A DNA stretch of 64,000 nt, taken from Acanthochlamys bracteata. Taxonomy: Eukaryota; Streptophyta; Magnoliopsida; Pandanales; Velloziaceae. The stretch is from assembly GCA_019914995.1 (NCBI GenBank), contig CM034127.1, positions 13,552,269 through 13,616,268 of the forward strand, read 5' to 3'. Shown here in pieces: positions 26,095-37,689 of this stretch (position 1 is the stretch's first letter; each line of letters starts with the position of its first letter). A program made the position numbers and the translations under genes. A model generated the notes under the pieces. That model was not told where the DNA came from. It worked only from the letters and a program-made list of their open reading frames with translations, and made no database searches.

Positions 26095-28269
26095 TGTACT
26101 GTTGATACTGTGAAATATATAATAAATACTCATTGCTATGACGAGTCAAGAATCAAGCTAAATGAAAATTAAAGCTGGCCAGACATAACTATAGAAGCTT
26201 TCACCAAGTAAAAACAACAATGCCATATGTCGCACCATGCTCATCTTTCCGAGAACATTCCCCAAGTCCAGCCTCCAACTTGTGGCTGGAATTGAAATCA
26301 TACCAAGAGATGCACAGAGCCTAATCCTAATCACAAACTCATCACCGAGAGATGCAGGGAGGGATGTACGTACAGATCCTTTTAGTACTTTGCAAGAAAA
26401 CACATTGAGATTTAAGTGTGTATCAAAATCTCCCTGCTATCAACTTCAGAATTTATTGGTAGCAATGAAACCAAAAGAAAAAAAGACTTATTTCAAAAAA
26501 GGAAGGAACCAAATTGAAGTTGTTGTATTGCATACGGACACAGCTTGACTGCAACTCATTCAATGTTCTAAATCGAAGGCTATGATCCAGATAAATTCGA
26601 GTCAAAACTTGCAGAGTGATCTCCCTATGAAGCTTATAAAAGGACTGAGCAGGAGTACCAACTCAACTGTCTTTATAGTTGAAGCTAATACCACCCCTTG
26701 ATAAGAAGTAAGGTTCGTTCAAAAACATCAGCAAGTAGGGGTCTAGTAAAGTTGGAAGGATTTAATCTTGTGTTAGATCTTATCAGGGAAAAGAAAAACA
26801 AAGTCTTATTTAGGTACTTTCACGAACTCAGACTCTTATTACCTAATGCAGGGGCCATAATTTTCTGGTCAAAATATGCTTGCTTGTCGGTGGTGAAAGT
26901 TTCTCATTCCACGACATTGATTTTGATAGAACAACAATTGCAGAACTCCTATGACCAGAATTCATAAACTTTTTAATAGACACAATAACAACTATGACAA
27001 TAACAACTATGTCATAATGTAATCCCTTGTTTCAAGACCATAATGTCACTCCTGATCCCAATCGCTAATTAGCCTTGATAATTTCTATCAGTCCCAATTA
27101 CTGGTTTACAACACCCTCAATAGAACAAGTCATCCCTGGTGAGGTGTGCCAGAATTGCCACAAATGGACCAAATTGCAGCCAGATCCAAGATCAGAACGC
27201 TAGTTCATATTGTAATGTTGACATCAGATGTTAAAATAAACATATACAGCCAATTGAAAAAATAACTTCCAACCAAATTTCTATAATAGCCAAAGCTATA
27301 AGGTTCTGAAAACTTTGCCTCATTGAGCCATCTTACATATTCTTTTTTACCTTTAAAAACATTTACCTTAAAAAAGCACATCTGTTTCAAAGGGTTAGAA
27401 GGCCATTATCATGGTGATAGTTATTTTTCAAAAGAACTATCCGGTAAATGGAAATTTTAGCCTATTGGTCTGTGAGTTACTTTAAAATATTATTTATATT
27501 CAATTAACACACAAGATTCATATACTTTCTCAGTACCAGTTCCCGCTGCACATAGCTTGACCTACATCAATATTGCAACGATCCAGGATTTACTTGTACA
27601 ATGATAAAAATGTTTCGGTCAGAAATCATACTTGACCAGTTCAGAACAGATATTACTCAATCACACTTAAAAAAAGGGAAACAAGGGTGAGGGCAGGGGA
27701 GTACATTCTGAAGCGGGAAGAACATTCATGTTGAACAAGAAGCATTCCCGTAGGCAGCAAGCTTACAAATTAACAAAAAGAAGAAAAAAGATGCATCATT
27801 AATATACTTAGATATCCTTAACTCATTGGATAGACTCCTTTCACTGCTCACAAATAATACTTCTCATTTGGGACACGAACTGAATAGCTACCCACAAATA
27901 TTCATTGCTACCTTCAGGTTTCTTAAGATAGATCATACTACCATCAACTGAGTAACAGGAGTTGCCTTCAGATTTATAGAACAACATGATTTCAGTATTT
28001 CCTTCCATTCCTTTTTCAAATCGATCGATCAATCAATCTCATGCAAATAATCATATACATGAAGAACCGTATCAGAGTATTCTATCAATTAATTAAGAAA
28101 TCAGAAGAAACATTGATTTGAAGCGAGGTAAGTTCTAGCCAAATTCAATAGCATAAGGGGATTTAGGACCAGATGTACTTCGATAACTAAACTTTACCAG
28201 AGATTTCTTCTACAGAACAGTTTAACATCAACAAAGAACCCTCAATTGGTGAGCGCCTTTAAGAATTAC
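26095..28269 (-). other. Probable 5'-leader intron of the small protein gene
   Basis: On the minus strand a leader-like exon (about 28270-28375) ends ...ATCG before GTAATTC, and the coding exon is preceded by TTTCACAG seven to eleven bases upstream of its ATG. Nothing in between looks like a gene: short open frames only, no recognisable repeats or RNA genes. Long leader introns are common in plant housekeeping genes. This join is inferred from splice signals only. Confidence 0.5.
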
Positions 28270-28385
28270 CGATTATAATACTTCCAAAGGATGAGACGAG
28301 ATGCTTCACTGAACGAGAGAAAGAAGAACAAACTCGAGAGCTCGCAAGCAGAGAGCGAGAGAGAGGAGAACGTTGGTTCTATGAA

Positions 28386-28433
28386 AGCCCACAAAAGTAG
28401 TTGTTTGAGGCCCATAGAGATAACAACGCCCAT
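28386..28433 (-). promoter_or_regulatory. Cluster of three GCCCA (site II-type) motifs
   Basis: AGCCCA at 28386-28391, GGCCCAT at 28409-28415 and GCCCAT at 28428-28433 read TGGGCT, ATGGGCC and ATGGGC on the minus strand. They lie just upstream of the inferred start of the small membrane-protein gene. TGGGCC/T site II elements are TCP-factor targets at ribosomal and mitochondrial-protein genes. The region is also the 5' side of the head-to-head KH gene, so it could serve both. Confidence 0.5.
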
Positions 28434-29160
28434 AAGGCCTTTTCTCAGTGTTGCGGAAGAATTTTCTGCGAAATTCTTTATTGATAACGTCAGCATCTAT
28501 TTACGGCCTATACAATAAAGGATTTTCTTGATTAACTGATATAAGTATGATGTAAATAAAATAAAACCTAATGTTTAGTCTTGGATAGGGTTTTTTTTTA
28601 AAACTAAATACTAAATTGATGATATTTTTACTAAATTATGATTAAAAATATGTATTTTACAAAAATGGTCGAAAAAATAAAGTCTAAATGTGGCCTAAAA
28701 TTGTTATAACCGTGTGAAAATACTCTTAAACTGAGCTCAATGGTCAAAATAACTAATTAATAAAACAATCAGAACGGTGACGCTGGTGTCCTCTTGAGAG
28801 TCGTTCTGGTCAAGGAAGAAGAAAGCCCAACAACAACAACGACGTGGCCAGGCAAGCTGCAACGAAGTGAGTCTCGCTCGCACTTTCTCTCTCTCTCTCG
28901 CTTTCTTTCTTTTTTGTTGTTCAGTTTTCCAGCCGCAACGCAAAGCTGCAGACCGTCTTATAGTAGCAGAAGCACTCGCAGCACACCAACTCCTACGGTT
29001 AGAAAATTCCAAACCAATTCAGTCAATCACAAAACTATTCGCTGTTGTTACTGAGAAGAATTATATAAGCGAGATCTCTGATTGGTTAATGCGTTGAGAG
29101 AGAGAGAGAAAGAGAAGAAATTTCTTTTCATCGGATTCGTGTTTGGAAATTGTAGATAAT
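28434..29160 (+). other. Divergent promoter region and leader of the KH-domain gene
   Basis: Between the small gene and the KH gene. From about 28790 the sequence becomes leader-like, with a CTCTCT/TTTCTTT pyrimidine tract at 28885-28920 and a GAGAGAGAGA run at 29095-29120, common in plant 5' UTRs. No clear TATA box. The first in-frame ATG of the KH protein is 29161. Confidence 0.45.
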
Positions 29161-32100
29161 ATGGGATCGCCAGAATCGCCTTACGCTTCTTCGAATGAAG
29201 ATGGGCCTAGGCGATCGCTCGGCTCCGGATCTCCATCGCCAGGTGATTCTCTAATCACTGCTGTTCACTTTTTTTTTTTTTTGAATAAATTTATTTTGTC
29301 TGATTGGGTTTTGAGTTGGGTTTATGAAGATCTGATTGTGAGACAACACTAGATGCGTGCGGAGAATCGAATGCACTCTCTTGATTCTGTTGTTGAGGTT
29401 GATTTGCGGTGAAATGTTTTAGGATTTAGGATTTTGTTTTGGAGCTCTAGGATCAAGGCTGATGCATGAATTGGTCATATGTGTGTTGATTCGGTTTGGT
29501 TAATCACCAAAGTCAATGGTTTAGTGATTGGGAAATTTCTCTCTTTGGTGGTTATGAATTGATTGTGCTTTTAGTCAGTCACATGCGAATTCATTAGCGA
29601 TAGTTGAAAATACTAGGCAGACATCATAATTTATTGATGTTAACGTTGCTGTATATTGATTTACTTTAGACTTTCGTGACAATATGTCTTTGAGGCCTTT
29701 TTTATTTTTTCCATATGGATATATGCTGTTTAACATGTGCTTATGCTGTGTATATCCTTTATGCTGTTGTTGTTGGTAGATGAAACAGACAAGCAGACAT
29801 TCATCAGGTTTCTAGTGTCAAACATGGCAGCTGGATGTATCATTGGAAAAGGTGGCTCAACAATCACAGAATTTCAGTCTCAATCTGGAGCTAGGATTCA
29901 GTTATCCCGCAATCATGAATTTTTCCCTGGAACATCTGATAGGATAATATTGGTATCTGGAGTTTTTAATGATGTAATTAAGGCAATGGAGCTTATTGTG
30001 GACAAATTGCAGACGGAAGTAAGTTTTCTATGTTGTTTTCTGTATTGTATAGTTTTCTGTAGAAAAGCATACGTTTCAAATTGTTTTAATTGCGCATGCA
30101 GGGCGAAGATAGTCATGATTGTGATGGTAAATTAAAATTGAGGCTCATTGTAGCCAACAATTGTTGTGGGGCTATAATTGGGAAAGGAGGATCTACCATT
30201 AAGTAAGTGTATGGGTTTTGTTCTGGGGCTACTTTCTATTTATAATTTGTACAAAATTTTTATCACAGCACCTGAATTTTGAGCATTCTCATGTGCTCCC
30301 TCCTGCCATTGATGCTGCTAGATCAGGCACTATCTAATTACATACATTCTCTATTTGCTAGGATTTATAGTTATATGTTTCTGCAGATCATTTATTGAAG
30401 AGTCTAATGCTGGTATCAAGATTTCACCACAAGATAATGGCTTTACTGGGTTGCATGATAGGCTAGTTACATTGACAGGGAACTTTGACGAGCTGCTGCA
30501 AGCTATATTTTTGATATTGTCTAAATTATCTGAGGATTCTTACTATTCACAGTCCGTTGCAACACCTTATAATTATGCAGGTTTGACCTCAGCTACCTTC
30601 TTCTTTTGCTCTCTATTATTGTTATTTGTTAAGTAGACTTGGTATGCATTTAACATGTGGTTTCTGCTTAGCCAACCATATTCTCGTCCCGAAAATTCAA
30701 TCTTGGAGAAACCTTTACATAATGTCTTAGAAATAACTACCAAGTTCTGGACTAGTGAAATCAACTCCTGATATGTTGAGACAGCCTTGTTTGAAAATCT
30801 AGGATTGTGTTATTGATTGTGTTTCGATATTTTAAAATATCTGAAATTGCTGGAAATAGCATTTGTAGAAAATAGCTGAAAATCTAGCATTAATGCTACT
30901 TAAGGTAAAAGCTACATTAATAGTGCAAAAATTAAATGCTTTAAATGTTTATGCAGATCTTTTTATGGTAGCTTTACAAAACTTGCCCCTTTTAGAAGAA
31001 TAGCACCACAAACTATTTTAATTTGCATTGTACTGCCTCTTACCAATTTACACAATCCCTACCTTGTCAGAGAACACAATCTCTAGCTATTCAGATAAGG
31101 CTTAGTTATTCTCGTTATTGTTGTTGACCATTAATAATATTTTTCAATGCGCACAGGAGGGCGAAGGCTTCTTGCAAATTTAAGCATCCTGTGTGGTGCA
31201 ATAAAGCATATCTAATTGCTAGGATATTGTGTTAAAAAATAAAACTAGATCCATAGTTGAAGGTTTCTGATTGCTAACTGCAAGCTGGTGTGCTGATCCA
31301 TGCTTGTTTGGCATTTGTTGTGCTGTACAAGCAAATGAAAAACGCTTTACATGAAGAACTGATTAATGTTTTTCGGAGATTGAAGGAAATTAAAATTGTA
31401 ACACAATTGCCCTTGATTTCTGGGAACATTCAAAGAAAATAAGTCTGACCTTCTGAAAAACAATCAGTTGGATATTTCTGTGCTCATACACAATACAGTG
31501 TGATACAAATGGATTATCGATGGAGCTTTCTCTAACAGCCATTACGTAACCTACACATCGCTTGCATAAAATTGTAATTAGAGCAAACTATCATTTCGAA
31601 AATTTAGTGGCTTCACAGCGAATTTGCTGTAATTCTCTGTTCTTAGCCATGCTTTTTTCTTTGCTATCGGTTAATTTAAAGAATGTACTAGTTTCAGCAT
31701 GAACAATTAATTGCTAAGGGTCTTTGGTATATAATTTCTGTTAAAGCTTGTTGGATTTGTACTTCCCATTGCTTTAATATGTATGTAGTTAGAGCTTACT
31801 GAGGTTCTGTCTCAACCAATTCTTTAATGTTTAGTTTCAACTTCCTGTAGGTGTTAACTATACCGGTGTTCATGCTGTTCCAGTTGGCTATGTGATTCCA
31901 TCTGTTCCTTTGAATGCAATGGGCTATGTACCAAATGGTATGGGAGCTAAGTATCCAAGTAATAAGGTATGGAAATTATTGTATTTTGTTATTTCATGTT
32001 CAATATTTGTTTAGATTGGTTCGGCTCAGCCTCTTAAATCCTGAACATTGCTGAAGATAGCTACTTCTCTTAGGCGTTTACATTATTTACTTATGGGCAG

Positions 32101-33579
32101 GTGTAGTTTCATAGTTACAGTATATGTATTATCTTTAGGCATTTGGATAATATAGCTTACTGGCTTTTATGGGGGAAGATCTTAGCACAGATTTCCTTCA
32201 CGTTAGTCTATGCACCTTTGTTGGTACTGTCTTCTTGATGCATTGAAAGTCTCCAGCTCCTTTGGCAACGAATGTTTTTAAAGCTTCTTGCTTTGACTTT
32301 TTATTACATAAGACCGTTCCATGGTCACTAACATAATGTCCAAATAGGGCAGGTCTTACATTCTTGAAACTTGCATACAAATATTGCTGAAAGCTTTCCA
32401 AGAAGCTTTTCATGCTCCAGTTATGCATTTAATCTTTTTCATTGTTCATCTTCCCTTTCCAGTTATGTAGCTTTAAAGTCGAATGACTATATATGATGGT
32501 TTATTTTGACCATGCACTGCAAGGAATTTATGGTAGTCAGGATATCCTTAGTAGATTTTCTAATTACCTGCTTGGTGATTGACTATTTTAGCTATAGCTG
32601 TTTTGTTTTATGCTTACAAAAGTCAACATCCAGATCCAAGTACATTAGCACAAGCTAAATGACCACCTTGTCATTGTGATCGAGAATGTTGTAACAATTG
32701 TTAGAAGTGATACTGAGAAAGTTTTTCATAATAACTGAAGTTGTAATTCATCTCTTGCCAACAAACTCTCAAAGATAAATTTCTGGCGCTAACAACTTTA
32801 TAAACAGACATCACGAGCACCTGCCAGGAGGACATCCAATGGAGGCTCTGATAGTCAAAGCAATTCCAAAATGATTGGTGTTGCAGATGAACACGTAGGT
32901 GCTGTTTTGGGTAAAGGGGGCAGAAGCATAATGGAAATCAGCCAGGTAGATAAACTCAAATTCCTTAATTCCTCTATTCATTCTCATTAAGAATAATTTG
33001 CAGATGGACATGGTTATACTGGATTCTTCCCGAGTATTTTGGCGTGATTACCTGCTTATCCCCCTTTATTGTATACTGCCTTATAAAAAAAAATTGTGAA
33101 TTTCTACAAAATATTTAGAAGTTGTAACCCTGTACATGGTAGTTAGAGCATCCAAATACCCTCCTTGCATTTTCTTTCAGTGGCTTTACATATGCTATTT
33201 TCTCTGGCTCTGGATACTTGTTGGCTTGCTTTTCTGTTGGATTGCTTTTGTTATGAAATGTTATGGTTGTTTCCATATATTTATGATTGTTGATTCTCTA
33301 CGAGGACCATGATTGCGGATGATCTATGTGATTGTGCTTAATGTGAATTTTGCAGACTAGTGGAGCCCGGATTAAGATATCAGATAGGGGTGATTTTATC
33401 TCAGGGACTTCCGATAGGTATATTCTTGGTTCTGTATATTTCTACTTTTCCATCTTGATTCAAGCTTATGAGTGTTATGATTCACATACAGGAAAGTGAC
33501 TCTAACGGGATCATGGGATTCAATTGGCCTAGCTGAAACTATGATCTTGAACAAAGTTTCTTCAGTTTCTGAGAGATAG
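29161..33579 (+). CDS. BTR1: BTR1-like protein with three KH RNA-binding domains, 339 aa, 8 exons
   Basis: Exons 29161-29242, 29780-30018, 30102-30202, 30387-30580, 31851-31966, 32808-32945, 33356-33417 and 33492-33579 sum to 340 codons with stop, all GT-AG. The start [11 protein letters not shown] is followed by a short Ser/Pro-rich head. KH1 has GKGG at residues 50-53, KH2 GKGG at 134-137 and KH3 GKGG at 279-282, each the GxxG loop that grips single-stranded RNA. The layout of two close KH domains, a Tyr/Pro/Gly linker and a third C-terminal KH is that of PCBP/Nova-type proteins. Close matches such as [26 protein letters not shown] and [11 protein letters not shown] point to Arabidopsis BTR1 (At5g04430), which binds tomato mosaic virus RNA and limits its spread. 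The cellular role is post-transcriptional control. Tail-to-tail with the glycine-rich gene. Confidence 0.94.
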
Positions 33580-34100
33580 TTGGTATGCAATTCGATCCCA
33601 ATTCTTCATTTGACTGCTTTCTTTTTTGTTTGCGTATTGTCATTCATATCTGCTTGGATTGTTATTCTTCTGAGCTCTATAATACCTAGCTCCGCCATAT
33701 CTCCAGATTACTTGTCAAACAAGAATGCATAAGTAAGAATTAGTACTGTCTATGATCCTTTGCATGCTTGATCCTTTTCTTGAATATATCGACTGAAAGG
33801 TTAAACCATTTCCCAGATTTTTGAAACAATGGCCTAGTTACCAGTAAATGAGCAAGAGAATAGGCATTTAGACATAGGAAATGGTATGGGAAGAGGAGAG
33901 CTCTTAAACTGAAGACTACTTACAAATAGAATACATTTTATTATTTATTACTAGCATATAGTGTCATCAATTATCATACATGGAGGTATTGATAACATAA
34001 AAGAAATGGCAACGTTTATTGGTACCTTAGAATCCATAAGATACCAATCATCTTAGTGTTTGTGATTATAGTGTGTCTCATACTTCACCCCATCCAATGA
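33580..34100. other. Shared 3' region of convergent genes
   Basis: Holds the 3' UTR of the KH gene (plus strand) and that of the glycine-rich gene (minus strand), whose stop codons are 521 bp apart. No other feature seen. Confidence 0.45.
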
Positions 34101-34829
34101 TCACTCACGTCCTTCTCCATTCCCATAGCCTGAGCTATATCCTTCACCATGCCCAGAGCCATACCCTGATCCTTCCCCAGCACCCATTCCATGCCCGCCT
34201 CCTCCACCGCCCCCCCCCATTCCACCACCCCCACCTCTTCCCATTCCCATTCCTTCCCCGCCCCCATAACCTGATCCACTTCCATATCCAGACCCATAAC
34301 CAGAACCCTTTCCATAACCCATACTGCTACCACCGTTTCCATAACCTGTGTTGCTACTACCTCCTCCAGCACCGCCACCGCCTCCACTGCCTCCACCACC
34401 TCCACCTCCAAAACCACCAGTTCCTCTTCCTCCTCCAGAACCATAACCAGAACCAAATCCTGATCCATAACCCGAACTGGCACCACCAGGGCCATATCCA
34501 GATCCACCTCCGCCACTGCCGCCGCCACCACCACCACCTCCCCCTCCCCCTCCACCTCCTCCTACTACTCGTCCAGGACTATATCCTGAAGGAGAACCAT
34601 ATCCTGAGCCAGAACCATAGCCTGACCCAGAACCATAACCAGAGCCTCGACCACCAGCCCCGCCACCTCCACCTCCACCTCCACCTCCACCTCCACCTCC
34701 ACCACCACCACCACCACCTATGCCAATGGAAACTTGAAGGGCTGCTCTACCAGCATCTATAATTTGTACACTAAGCATCAACAGGATTACAGTGGCAAGA
34801 ACTTTGGGATTAAGATATGCCATTATCAA
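34101..34829 (-). CDS. Secreted glycine-rich protein (cell-wall GRP), 242 aa, intronless
   Basis: One uninterrupted frame. The N-terminus (MAYLNPKVLATVILLMLSVQ, with the alternative upstream Met two codons earlier) is a classic signal peptide, likely cut after IIDAG. The rest is almost only Gly with Ser, Tyr and Ala: poly-Gly runs alternating with GSGYGSG repeats, ending in GEGYSSGYGNGEGRE. Plant GRPs of this class are structural wall proteins whose tyrosines may be cross-linked. A TATA box lies about 70 bp upstream at 34900-34907. The complementary strand is open for long stretches only because Gly codons read as Pro/His/Leu; those frames are not genes. The poly-Gly runs are prone to length change and could be mis-assembled. 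Confidence 0.88.
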   Translation of the reverse strand: MIMAYLNPKVLATVILLMLSVQIIDAGRAALQVSIGIGGGGGGGGGGGGGGGGGGGGAGGRGSGYGSGSGYGSGSGYGSPSGYSPGRVVGGGGGGGGGGGGGGGSGGGGSGYGPGGASSGYGSGFGSGYGSGGGRGTGGFGGGGGGGSGGGGGAGGGSSNTGYGNGGSSMGYGKGSGYGSGYGSGSGYGGGEGMGMGRGGGGGMGGGGGGGGHGMGAGEGSGYGSGHGEGYSSGYGNGEGRE

Positions 34830-34899
34830 AGGAGGTGCTACACTGTCTGATTCTCAAGTATGTGTTGTGTTTGGTGAGTTTAGAGGGAGCATGCAGTTG

Positions 34900-34907
34900 T
34901 ATATATA
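34900..34907 (-). promoter_or_regulatory. TATA box of the glycine-rich protein gene
   Basis: TATATATA read on the minus strand within GGCTATATATACAACTGC. The expected start about 30 bp further leaves a leader of about 40 nt before the ATG at 34829 or 34823. Confidence 0.7.
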
Positions 34908-35775
34908 GCCACTGCATAACAAGTACAAATCAAATATTAATGTTTCTTTACTCATCGATTTTTCAGGATCCTGGAAGTCTAGTTGGTGGTGGCATGTTGA
35001 TGAAGCATGCGTCAAACAGGGATTGGTTTGCTGTTGCCTGTGGTGGGTGAAGTGCACCGTCACTCCACTTCTGAACTCCACATTCTGAAGGCTTTTTTGG
35101 AAGGATTTGTACAAGTGGCAATTGCATTGGAGTTGTTGGTGATAAGATGCTGTGTGTTGACATTGCAAGTCTAAAGTTGGTTGACCTTTGTGCGCAAAAA
35201 TTTTCAGCCAATTATTTTTAAATGCTCTTGGGCATTTTAACAAATTGAATAGAGAGTTACTGTACGCTTCAACAGCAAGAACGTTGGCTCCCCTGCATAG
35301 TGTACGAGTAATTATCTCCTTGTATGTTTATATAATATCGAGCGATCGAGATGCTCATTATTTCTGTTTGCTTAATGATTGGTAATGCGTACACGTTGCT
35401 TGAAACTTTTGCCTTAATGGATTTTAGCTATACTCATTTGAAACATCAAGGTCTGCTCTGCATCAACAATTTACCTATACTGAAGCTACGTGTGGCTTAT
35501 AAGATATGGCTTATCAAAATCTGCTTGTTTCTTCTCGTTCATGGGTACAGATTTTGTTACAGAAAATGAAATGGCTTCTAGCTCGATGCAATTTTAATCA
35601 TGTCTTACTGAAATAGTAGAATTTCGCCAAGATTTTTATTTATTTATTTATTTATCTATCTATTACCAGGAAAGTATTGAATAAAACAAACGACAGGAAC
35701 ATTTCTAGAGAGAAAAACAATAGTCAAGCCACTGGCCATGGCAACTTGAAATTTGTAAAGAGCAGGCATCACTAA
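34908..35775. other. Spacer upstream of the glycine-rich gene
   Basis: Only short chance open frames and a TATTTATT/CTAT microsatellite at about 35636-35665. No gene recognised. Confidence 0.4.
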
Positions 35776-36007
35776 CCGAACCCAACTCGTTACGATTGCT
35801 TATGAAATTAAATTTTTTTAAAATAAAAATTATTTTTATTTTAAAAAAACAATAATAATATGTAATAAAAAGATCTCATTATTTAAAATTTTTTATATTT
35901 TTTAAATTTTTAAATAAATTTTTTAAATATTTATATAATATGTATTGAAAAATATAAAATAGAAAAATTAAAAAGTAGTATTTGAAAAACGCAATCCCAA
36001 ACGTTCC
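35776..36007. mobile_element. AT-rich MITE-like element, family B
   Basis: The right end GAAAAACGCAATCCCAAACGTTCC is, reversed, the GGAACGTTTGGGATTGC terminus of family B. The left end is degenerate around TTACGATTGCTTATGAAAT. The core shares TAATAAAAAGATCTCA, AAATTTTTAAATAAATTTTTT and ATATGTATT.AAAAA with the copy at 48310-48577. Confidence 0.7.
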
Positions 36008-36905
36008 TTAAAAAGTACTTTTGGATTGTGTTTTGATAATGTGTTTTTGATGAAAAATGTTTTTGATAGTTTTTGGATAACAAATTTATCTAAAATAAAA
36101 ATAAAAAAATTATACATATAATAATTGTATGACATATAATTTATTTTAATTTTAAAAAATTCTAATGTACCGTAGAAAATTTATTTGAAAACAAAATATC
36201 AAAATGATAAAAAATAAGGAAGCATAAATAATGCCAAATATTTTATGAGCACCGTTCTGGAACCGCTAATCTTCAAAGCCCAATTTATTCTAAATTTTGC
36301 ACACCATACATAAATTTTTTTGAATCACACTGCTCTTAAATTTGCTTACTTACTGTAGTGAAACTTATTATATATACCAAATTTTCGGCCAAATTATCAG
36401 CTCTAATATTATTATTAAAAAAATATTACAGTAAAAAAATTAATTAAAATAAAACATATGTTTGATTTATATATTAAAAAATTGAATCCAATTAAAAATT
36501 TTAAGTTAATAAATTATAAAAATTTTTAATATACTAATTTTATTTTTATCTTTATTTAATATGTGATTAATCTATTCAATTTTCAATTCAAAAAAATTTT
36601 TTGGCGAAGCCTTTTTGTAAGTGAAAACACTTCAGTAGAGTCGCATATATTGATGTAGTAGATAAGCATATCGTCCTTCAAGGTCGAGATAGCTTCTAAC
36701 GAGTTGATACAGTAGCAAATATTTCAATAAAGAGGAAACAATTCATGCGGAGTGCATCACCCTTCAGAGCAAACTCTGTATAGAAGTCCTTTATGACTTC
36801 GTTTGATACCAATAATAAAACTACTTTGGGATCGTATGACATTGCTTAAAATAAGAAGCTATTAAAAAAACTTATTAATTGAATTTTTTCAAAATGTAAG
36901 CTGTA

Positions 36906-36946
<41 letters not shown>

Positions 36947-37532
36947 AGTTAAAATTTTAATTTTTTAAAAATATTTGTAAAACTTTTATTATAAAAAAAA
37001 AACGCCGGAGTGAATGAAGTTACCTGAGAAAGCAATACGAGACATCCATTTTATCAATATACCAAAACGAAATTCTATTAGAACGTATTTTAAATATTCA
37101 TAATTCTTTCAAAATTTTTAAAAAAAAATTTATATAGTATATATTTTTAAAAATTTTTAAAATAAAAAAATAATACATATTTTTAAAAAAAAATTTATTT
37201 CAAAAAAAATTTATTTCATAATTCTGCCTCCTTTCTATTTACAATATTTTAATTGTCTTAATAATTATTACATTATTGGTTTTTATGTCAAAAATTCCCA
37301 AAATTCAAAAATTAGCCTGCTCTTTCTTGTTCACGAGTCAAAACTCAAAAAACCCAAAACTGGGAAGTCTTCAGATTCAACTTTTGACAAAACATTTCTT
37401 CACCATTCATTTCCTCTGACCCCTCCTAAATCTTCTCCATTCCATCCACCCAACTACATTATCAAACAAAATTATTCACCAAAAACAAATTTTTTCACAG
37501 ACCCAAAAATACTTTCGATCTTCTGTCTGGCA
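36008..37532. other. AT-rich spacer before the receptor kinase
   Basis: Contains A/T-rich remnant blocks, a pure TA microsatellite at 36911-36942, a probable family C remnant at about 37079-37230 (GAACGTATTTTAAATATTCATAAT), and then a pyrimidine- and C-rich promoter-like stretch from about 37310. No gene recognised. Confidence 0.5.
36911..36942. repeat. TA dinucleotide microsatellite
   Basis: Sixteen uninterrupted TA units. Likely polymorphic in length. Confidence 0.95.
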
Positions 37533-37577
37533 ATGGCAACCTTCATCACCGTCACCATCAATGGTTTAATCTTTTAG
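37533..37577 (+). CDS. Possible upstream ORF of 14 codons before the receptor kinase
   Basis: ATG to TAG, encoding MATFITVTINGLIF, 112 bp before the kinase ATG. It is a real uORF only if transcription starts upstream of 37533, which the sequence alone does not show. No family match known. Confidence 0.3.
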   Translation: MATFITVTINGLIF

Positions 37578-37616
37578 AAATCTATACAAACTTACCTGTC
37601 TCTCTTATTGTTCTTC

Positions 37617-37666
37617 AAGGCGTACAGGAAAACGTTCGCATTTCTTTCTGTTTTCCTGTACGCCTT
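37617..37666 (+). promoter_or_regulatory. Perfect 17-bp hairpin just upstream of the kinase start codon
   Basis: AAGGCGTACAGGAAAAC (37617-37633) and its exact reverse complement GTTTTCCTGTACGCCTT (37650-37666) enclose a 16-nt loop. The right arm ends 23 nt before the ATG at 37690. In a leader RNA this would make a strong stem capable of slowing ribosome scanning. The inverted repeat is certain; the regulatory role is inferred. Confidence 0.6.
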
Positions 37667-37689
37667 CTTCGAGTTCGTTGTTCTCAAAC

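Noticed and set aside
34073-34762. Long plus-strand open frame (229 codons) rich in His, Leu and Pro, and another minus-strand frame at 34085-34555
   Set aside because: Both are frames opened by the repetitive Gly codons of the signal-peptide-bearing glycine-rich protein; they have no signal, no domain and extreme composition.
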